This document shows, piece after piece, positions 60,190 to 64,000 of a stretch of 64,000 bases of DNA (position 1 is its first letter; each line of letters begins with the position of its first letter). A model generated the notes under the pieces. The model made no database searches and had not been told where the DNA came from. It saw only the letters and a program-made list of their open reading frames with translations. The stretch covers positions 310,001 through 374,000 of the forward strand of contig NZ_JAJBBR010000002.1 in assembly GCF_020532555.1 (NCBI RefSeq), written 5' to 3'. The translations under genes and the position numbers were made by a program. The DNA comes from Microvirga lenta. Lineage in GTDB: Bacteria > Pseudomonadota > Alphaproteobacteria > Rhizobiales > Beijerinckiaceae.

Positions 60190-62013
60190 TTAGTACACGC
60201 GAGCCTTCGGCTCGATGTACTGGATGTCGTTCGACATCGTGTAGGTGTGCACGGGCCGGTAATCGAGGGTCACCTTGTGGGAGGCGTCGTCGAGCCAGGC
60301 GAGGGTGTGCTTCATCCAGTTCTTGTCGTCGCGCTCGGAGAAGTCCTCGCGGGCGTGGGCGCCGCGGGATTCCTGACGGTTGAGCGCGCCCTCCATGGTG
60401 ACGACCGCCTGTCCGATCAGGTTGTCGAACTCGAGCGTCTCCAGGAGGTCGGTGTTCCAGATCAGCGAGCGGTCCGTGACCTTGATGTCGGCGGCGCCGT
60501 TCCAGACCTGGTGGATGAGTTTCTGACCCTCGGCCAGAACCTCGCCGGTGCGGAACACCGCGCAGTTGTTCTGCATGGTCTTCTGCATCTGGAGGCGCAG
60601 CTCGGCGGTCGAGGTCGAGCCGTTGGCGTAGCGGAACTTGTCGAGGCGCGAGAGCGCGAGCTCGTCGGCATTCTTCGGCAGATCCGCATGCCGCGCATTC
60701 GGCTCCAGGATCTCGGCGCAGCGCAGGCCGGCCGCGCGGCCGAACACCACGAGGTCGATGAGCGAGTTGGAGCCGAGGCGGTTGGCGCCGTGCACGGAGA
60801 CGCAGGCCGCCTCGCCGAGAGCCATGAGGCCGGGCACCACCGTGTCCGGGTTGCCGTTCTTCAGGGTCAGCACCTCGCCGTGATAATTCGTCGGGATGCC
60901 GCCCATGTTGTAGTGCACGGTCGGCAGGACCGGGATCGGCTCCTTCGTCACGTCAACGCCCGCGAAGATCTTCGCGCTCTCCGAGATGCCGGGCAGGCGC
61001 TCGTGCAGGATCTTCGGGTCGAGGTGGTCGAGATGGAGGTAGATGTGGTCCTTGTTCTTGCCCACGCCGCGTCCGGCGCGGATCTCCATGGTCATGGCGC
61101 GGGAGACCACGTCGCGGGAGGCGAGGTCCTTGGCCGAGGGCGCATAGCGCTCCATGAAGCGCTCACCCTCGGAATTGGTGAGATAGCCGCCTTCGCCGCG
61201 CGCGCCCTCCGTGATGAGGCAGCCCGCGCCGTAGATGCCGGTCGGGTGGAACTGCACGAACTCCATGTCCTGCAGCGGCAGGCCGGCGCGCAGCACCATG
61301 GCGTTGCCGTCGCCCGTGCAGGTATGGGCCGAGGTGGCCGAGAAATAGGCGCGTCCGTAGCCGCCCGTGGCCAGGATGGTCATGTGGGCGCGGAAGCGAT
61401 GGATTTCGCCGGTCGACTGGTTGAGGGCCACGACGCCGATGCAGCGGCCGTCCGAGTCCATCATCAGGTCGAGGGCGAAATACTCGATGAAGAAGTTGGT
61501 CTGGTTGCGGACCGCCTGCCCGTAGAGGGTATGCAGGATCGCGTGGCCCGTGCGGTCGGCCGCCGCGCAGGTGCGCTGGGCGGTGCCCTTGCCGTAATCG
61601 GTCGTCATGCCGCCGAAGGGGCGCTGGTAGATCTTGCCTTCCTCCGTGCGGGAGAAGGGCACGCCCCAGTGCTCCAGCTCGTAGACCGCGGCAGGCGCAT
61701 TGCGGCAGAGATACTCGATGGCGTCCTGGTCGCCGAGCCAGTCGGACCCCTTCACGGTGTCGTACATGTGCCAGCGCCAGTCGTCCGGCCCCATGTTGCC
61801 GAGGGAGGCGGAGATGCCGCCCTGCGCGGCGACGGTGTGCGAGCGGGTCGGGAACACCTTGGTGATGCATGCGGTGCGAAGACCGGCCTGGGAGCAGCCG
61901 ACGGTGGCGCGAAGCCCCGCGCCGCCCGCGCCCACCACCACCACGTCGAAGGTGTGGTCGACGATCTGATAGGCCTTGCCGTTGACGGCGGCGCCGTTCG
62001 TTCCTTGGGCCAT
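60190..62013 (-). CDS. sdhA: succinate dehydrogenase flavoprotein subunit
   Basis: The 607-residue protein has the FAD motif [15 protein letters not shown] near residue 25 and the covalent-flavin His in [10 protein letters not shown] (about residue 59), plus [21 protein letters not shown] near 250. It oxidises succinate to fumarate. The ATG at 62013 has AGGAG about 8 bp upstream; the longer frame is rejected. Confidence 0.98.
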   Translation of the reverse strand: MAQGTNGAAVNGKAYQIVDHTFDVVVVGAGGAGLRATVGCSQAGLRTACITKVFPTRSHTVAAQGGISASLGNMGPDDWRWHMYDTVKGSDWLGDQDAIEYLCRNAPAAVYELEHWGVPFSRTEEGKIYQRPFGGMTTDYGKGTAQRTCAAADRTGHAILHTLYGQAVRNQTNFFIEYFALDLMMDSDGRCIGVVALNQSTGEIHRFRAHMTILATGGYGRAYFSATSAHTCTGDGNAMVLRAGLPLQDMEFVQFHPTGIYGAGCLITEGARGEGGYLTNSEGERFMERYAPSAKDLASRDVVSRAMTMEIRAGRGVGKNKDHIYLHLDHLDPKILHERLPGISESAKIFAGVDVTKEPIPVLPTVHYNMGGIPTNYHGEVLTLKNGNPDTVVPGLMALGEAACVSVHGANRLGSNSLIDLVVFGRAAGLRCAEILEPNARHADLPKNADELALSRLDKFRYANGSTSTAELRLQMQKTMQNNCAVFRTGEVLAEGQKLIHQVWNGAADIKVTDRSLIWNTDLLETLEFDNLIGQAVVTMEGALNRQESRGAHAREDFSERDDKNWMKHTLAWLDDASHKVTLDYRPVHTYTMSNDIQYIEPKARVY

Positions 62014-62075
62014 GTGAAAACTCCTTCGAAGCAGGCCCCGATGGGCTCGTGCTCCTCTTTCCGTTCTGTTTCGCT

Positions 62076-62492
62076 CTAAACCAGGATCCGCGCGAGGCTG
62101 ACCTTCAGGATCGCGTAGAGGCAGGCGACTGCAATGATGACCGCGTAGAAATTGTTCGCGATGAGGGCTGCAATCTTCAGGCCTTTGTCGTGGACGTAGT
62201 CCTCGATGATGATCTGCATTCCCAGCCGCATGTGGTTCGCCACCGAGATGACCGCCAGGATGAGGATGATCGCGGTGAGCGGATGGGAAATGATGGCGAG
62301 CGCCTGCGGGTAGTCGCTGCCGGCGAGCGCCGCCACGATGATCACGAAGGCGACGATGAGAGGAACGTTCGACACCGCCGTCATGCGGTGGATCCACCAA
62401 TGCTCGACCCCGTGCCCGGAGGCGCCTAGGCCCTTCACGCGGGCGAGCGGGGTGCGCATGGAAACGCGGGTGTCAGCCCTGTTGTCGGCCAT
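62076..62492 (-). CDS. sdhD: succinate dehydrogenase membrane anchor subunit
   Basis: The 138-residue protein has three hydrophobic helices and a heme-ligand region [18 protein letters not shown] near residue 84. With SdhC it anchors the complex and binds quinone. It is 63 bp before sdhA. Confidence 0.93.
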   Translation of the reverse strand: MADNRADTRVSMRTPLARVKGLGASGHGVEHWWIHRMTAVSNVPLIVAFVIIVAALAGSDYPQALAIISHPLTAIILILAVISVANHMRLGMQIIIEDYVHDKGLKIAALIANNFYAVIIAVACLYAILKVSLARILV

Positions 62493-62505
62493 GGTCCGGG
62501 CCTCC

Positions 62506-62901
62506 TCAGAAAGCGATGAAAGCGACGACCCAGATCAGCACCGTGAGCGCGATCGAGCCGATGAGGGTGAAGCGGGCCATGTTGATCCGCTGGGCCGGCT
62601 CCATGCCGTGGCCGAAGTCCCAGACCAGATGGCGCACGCCGCCCAGCATGTGGTGCATGAGCACCCAGGTATAGCCGAAGAGGATCAGGATCCCGATCGG
62701 GGAGCCGAAGAACCACTGCACGGTCTCGAACGGCCCGGGACCCGAGGCGAGCGCCACGAGCCAGACGGCGAAGAGGGCGATGCCGAGATAGAGGGCGCTG
62801 CCCGTGGCGCGATGGAAGATGGACATGGCCATGGTCCATGACCACCGGTAGATTTGAAGATGCGGGGACAAGGGCCTCGGGGCCACTTTCGCCTCAGCCA
62901 T
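62506..62901 (-). CDS. sdhC: succinate dehydrogenase cytochrome b556 subunit
   Basis: The 131-residue protein has SPHLQIYRWSWTMAMSIFHRATGSAL near residue 11, three hydrophobic helices and the heme His region HMLGGVRHLVWD near 84. It starts the sdhCDAB operon. The ATG at 62901 has AGGAG 9 bp upstream. It is divergent from the LysR gene. Confidence 0.95.
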   Translation of the reverse strand: MAEAKVAPRPLSPHLQIYRWSWTMAMSIFHRATGSALYLGIALFAVWLVALASGPGPFETVQWFFGSPIGILILFGYTWVLMHHMLGGVRHLVWDFGHGMEPAQRINMARFTLIGSIALTVLIWVVAFIAF

Positions 62902-63077
62902 GGGATGAGCTCCTGATCGCCGGCGCAGGCTGCGCCTTGTTTGGAACGGTTCGTATCTGAAGCGCGGCGTCGCCGCAACGGGCGTTCTGCGATCATCCGA
63001 TACAACAGACACACTTCGTCAGCCGCGAAATGTGCTTTAAGCTCGCACCTTGCGCAATTTGTAATTATTCTCATCTA

Positions 63078-63096
63078 CCTTCGCGGATGACGAAGG
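63078..63096. promoter_or_regulatory. inverted repeat before the LysR gene
   Basis: CCTTCG (63078-63083) and CGAAGG (63091-63096) are perfect arms with a 7-bp centre, just before the LysR ATG at 63104 and overlapping its ribosome site. It may be an autoregulatory site. Confidence 0.3.
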
Positions 63097-63103
63097 ATCA
63101 TTC

Positions 63104-63991
63104 ATGCAGTTCGACCTGACCGACCTCAGTCTGTTCCGCCACGTGGTGGAGGCCGGGAGCATTACCCATGGGGCGGAGCGCGCCCATCTGGCGCTGGCGG
63201 CGGCCAGCACCCGCATCCGCAACATGGAGAAATCCCTAGGAGCCCCCCTTCTCCTGCGCAATCGCCAGGGTGTCGTGCCGACGCCCGCCGGCCGGACCCT
63301 GCTCCAGCACGCGCGCGTCCTGTTGACCCAGGCCGAGCGCCTGCGGGAGGATCTCGGCACCTATACGGGCGGACTGGCCGGGCAGATCCGCATCCTCTCC
63401 AACACCAATGCCCTCACCGAGTTCCTGCCGGAGGCGCTCAGCGCCTTCCTGGCCGAGCATCCCCAGGTCAGCATCGATCTGGAGGAGCGCCTCAGCGACG
63501 AGATCGTCGGCCTGATCGCGGAGGGCGTGGGCGATCTCGGCATCGTGGCCGGCACGGTCGATACGGGGCGGCTCGAGACCTACCCGTTCCGCAGCGACCG
63601 GTTCGTCCTGGTCGCGCCACAGAGCCATCCCCTTGCGGCGAGTTCCGCCATCGCCTTCGACGAGGTGCTGGGCCACGATTTCGTCGGCCTCGACAGGGCA
63701 AGCGCCCTGCAGCGCTTTCTCGCCGGAAAGGCGGGCCGCACCGGTCGCCCCTTACGCCTGCGGGTGCAGCTGCGCAGCTTCGATGCGGTCTGCCGGATGG
63801 TGGAGGCAGGCGTGGGCCTCGGCATCGTGCCCGAGACCACGGCCCAGCGCGCCGCCCGGACCATGGCGATCGCGACCATCGCCCTGGAGGATCCCTGGGC
63901 CGCCCGCGACCTGACCCTGTGCATCCGTTCGCTCAAAGACCTGCCGCCGTCGGCCCGGCAGCTCGTGGAGCATTTACGGAAGGGGGCCTGA
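63104..63991 (+). CDS. LysR-family transcription regulator
   Basis: The 295-residue protein has a LysR helix-turn-helix (LSLFRHVVEAGSITHGAERAHLALAAASTRIRNMEKSLGAPLLLR near residue 8) and a periplasmic-binding-like effector domain. It is divergent from sdhCDAB, which suggests control of succinate oxidation or of a nearby unseen gene; effector is unknown. Confidence 0.9.
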   Translation: MQFDLTDLSLFRHVVEAGSITHGAERAHLALAAASTRIRNMEKSLGAPLLLRNRQGVVPTPAGRTLLQHARVLLTQAERLREDLGTYTGGLAGQIRILSNTNALTEFLPEALSAFLAEHPQVSIDLEERLSDEIVGLIAEGVGDLGIVAGTVDTGRLETYPFRSDRFVLVAPQSHPLAASSAIAFDEVLGHDFVGLDRASALQRFLAGKAGRTGRPLRLRVQLRSFDAVCRMVEAGVGLGIVPETTAQRAARTMAIATIALEDPWAARDLTLCIRSLKDLPPSARQLVEHLRKGA

Positions 63992-64000
63992 CGATCAGGC

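Overview
This is a chromosomal core region of a GC-rich alphaproteobacterium, most likely order Hyphomicrobiales (Rhizobiales). The evidence is an F1-only ATP synthase operon (atpHAGDC, no F0 genes), an mdh-sucCD-sucA-sucB-lpd operon, sdhCDAB, an aerobic-type cobaltochelatase pair cobS/cobT, a CarD-fdxA-S4-helicase block, an RpoH with EcfG-like promoter logic, and a short PutA with an Lrp-type regulator. A genus such as Microvirga or Methylobacterium is only a guess. No phage genes, insertion sequences, CRISPR arrays or integrases were seen; the one tyrosine recombinase looks like housekeeping XerC.

Layout. 1-6.4 kb: the N-terminal part of a hybrid histidine kinase with a degenerate ATPase domain (runs off the left edge), a periplasmic GH3 beta-glucosidase, a DUF1275 membrane protein, and an ArsR regulator followed by a flavoprotein with a cysteine-rich tail. 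6.4-11 kb: tRNA-Arg(CCU), an SNase-like secreted protein with an M48 lipoprotein protease, then rpoH, carD and fdxA on the minus strand. 11-16 kb: S4 protein, Suv3-like helicase, DUF3108 protein. 16-22.3 kb: rpmB and a queuosine-precursor transporter on plus; phytase-like protein, cobT, cobS and a J-domain protein on minus; bolA divergent. 22.3-31.6 kb: SCP2-type thiolase, LOG protein, two EamA transporters, a DD-carboxypeptidase, a His-rich COG0523 GTPase, and an ABC importer (permease, ATPase, binding protein). 31.9-37.2 kb: TerC protein, Lrp regulator divergent from putA, 2H phosphoesterase.

37.2-42.2 kb is the F1 ATP synthase operon (minus). 42.4-47.6 kb holds a histidine phosphatase, priA, a methyltransferase, divergent xerC, and tdk. 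47.6-56.5 kb is the lower TCA operon (mdh to lpd, minus), with tdk immediately downstream. 56.8-59.2 kb holds a TetR regulator, zapE and an Inh-type lipoprotein. 59.4-62.9 kb is sdhCDAB (minus), and a divergent LysR regulator closes the window.

Taken together, the second half encodes most of the oxidative TCA steps from 2-oxoglutarate to oxaloacetate, plus succinate:quinone reductase and the catalytic head of ATP synthase. PutA feeds glutamate toward the same 2-oxoglutarate dehydrogenase. The first half is stress and transcription control (RpoH, CarD), translation (rpmB, tRNA), cobalamin synthesis and envelope functions. Several intergenic inverted repeats and overlapping start/stop codons suggest local regulation and are listed separately. 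Product names rest on reading of motifs and length; no database search was run.
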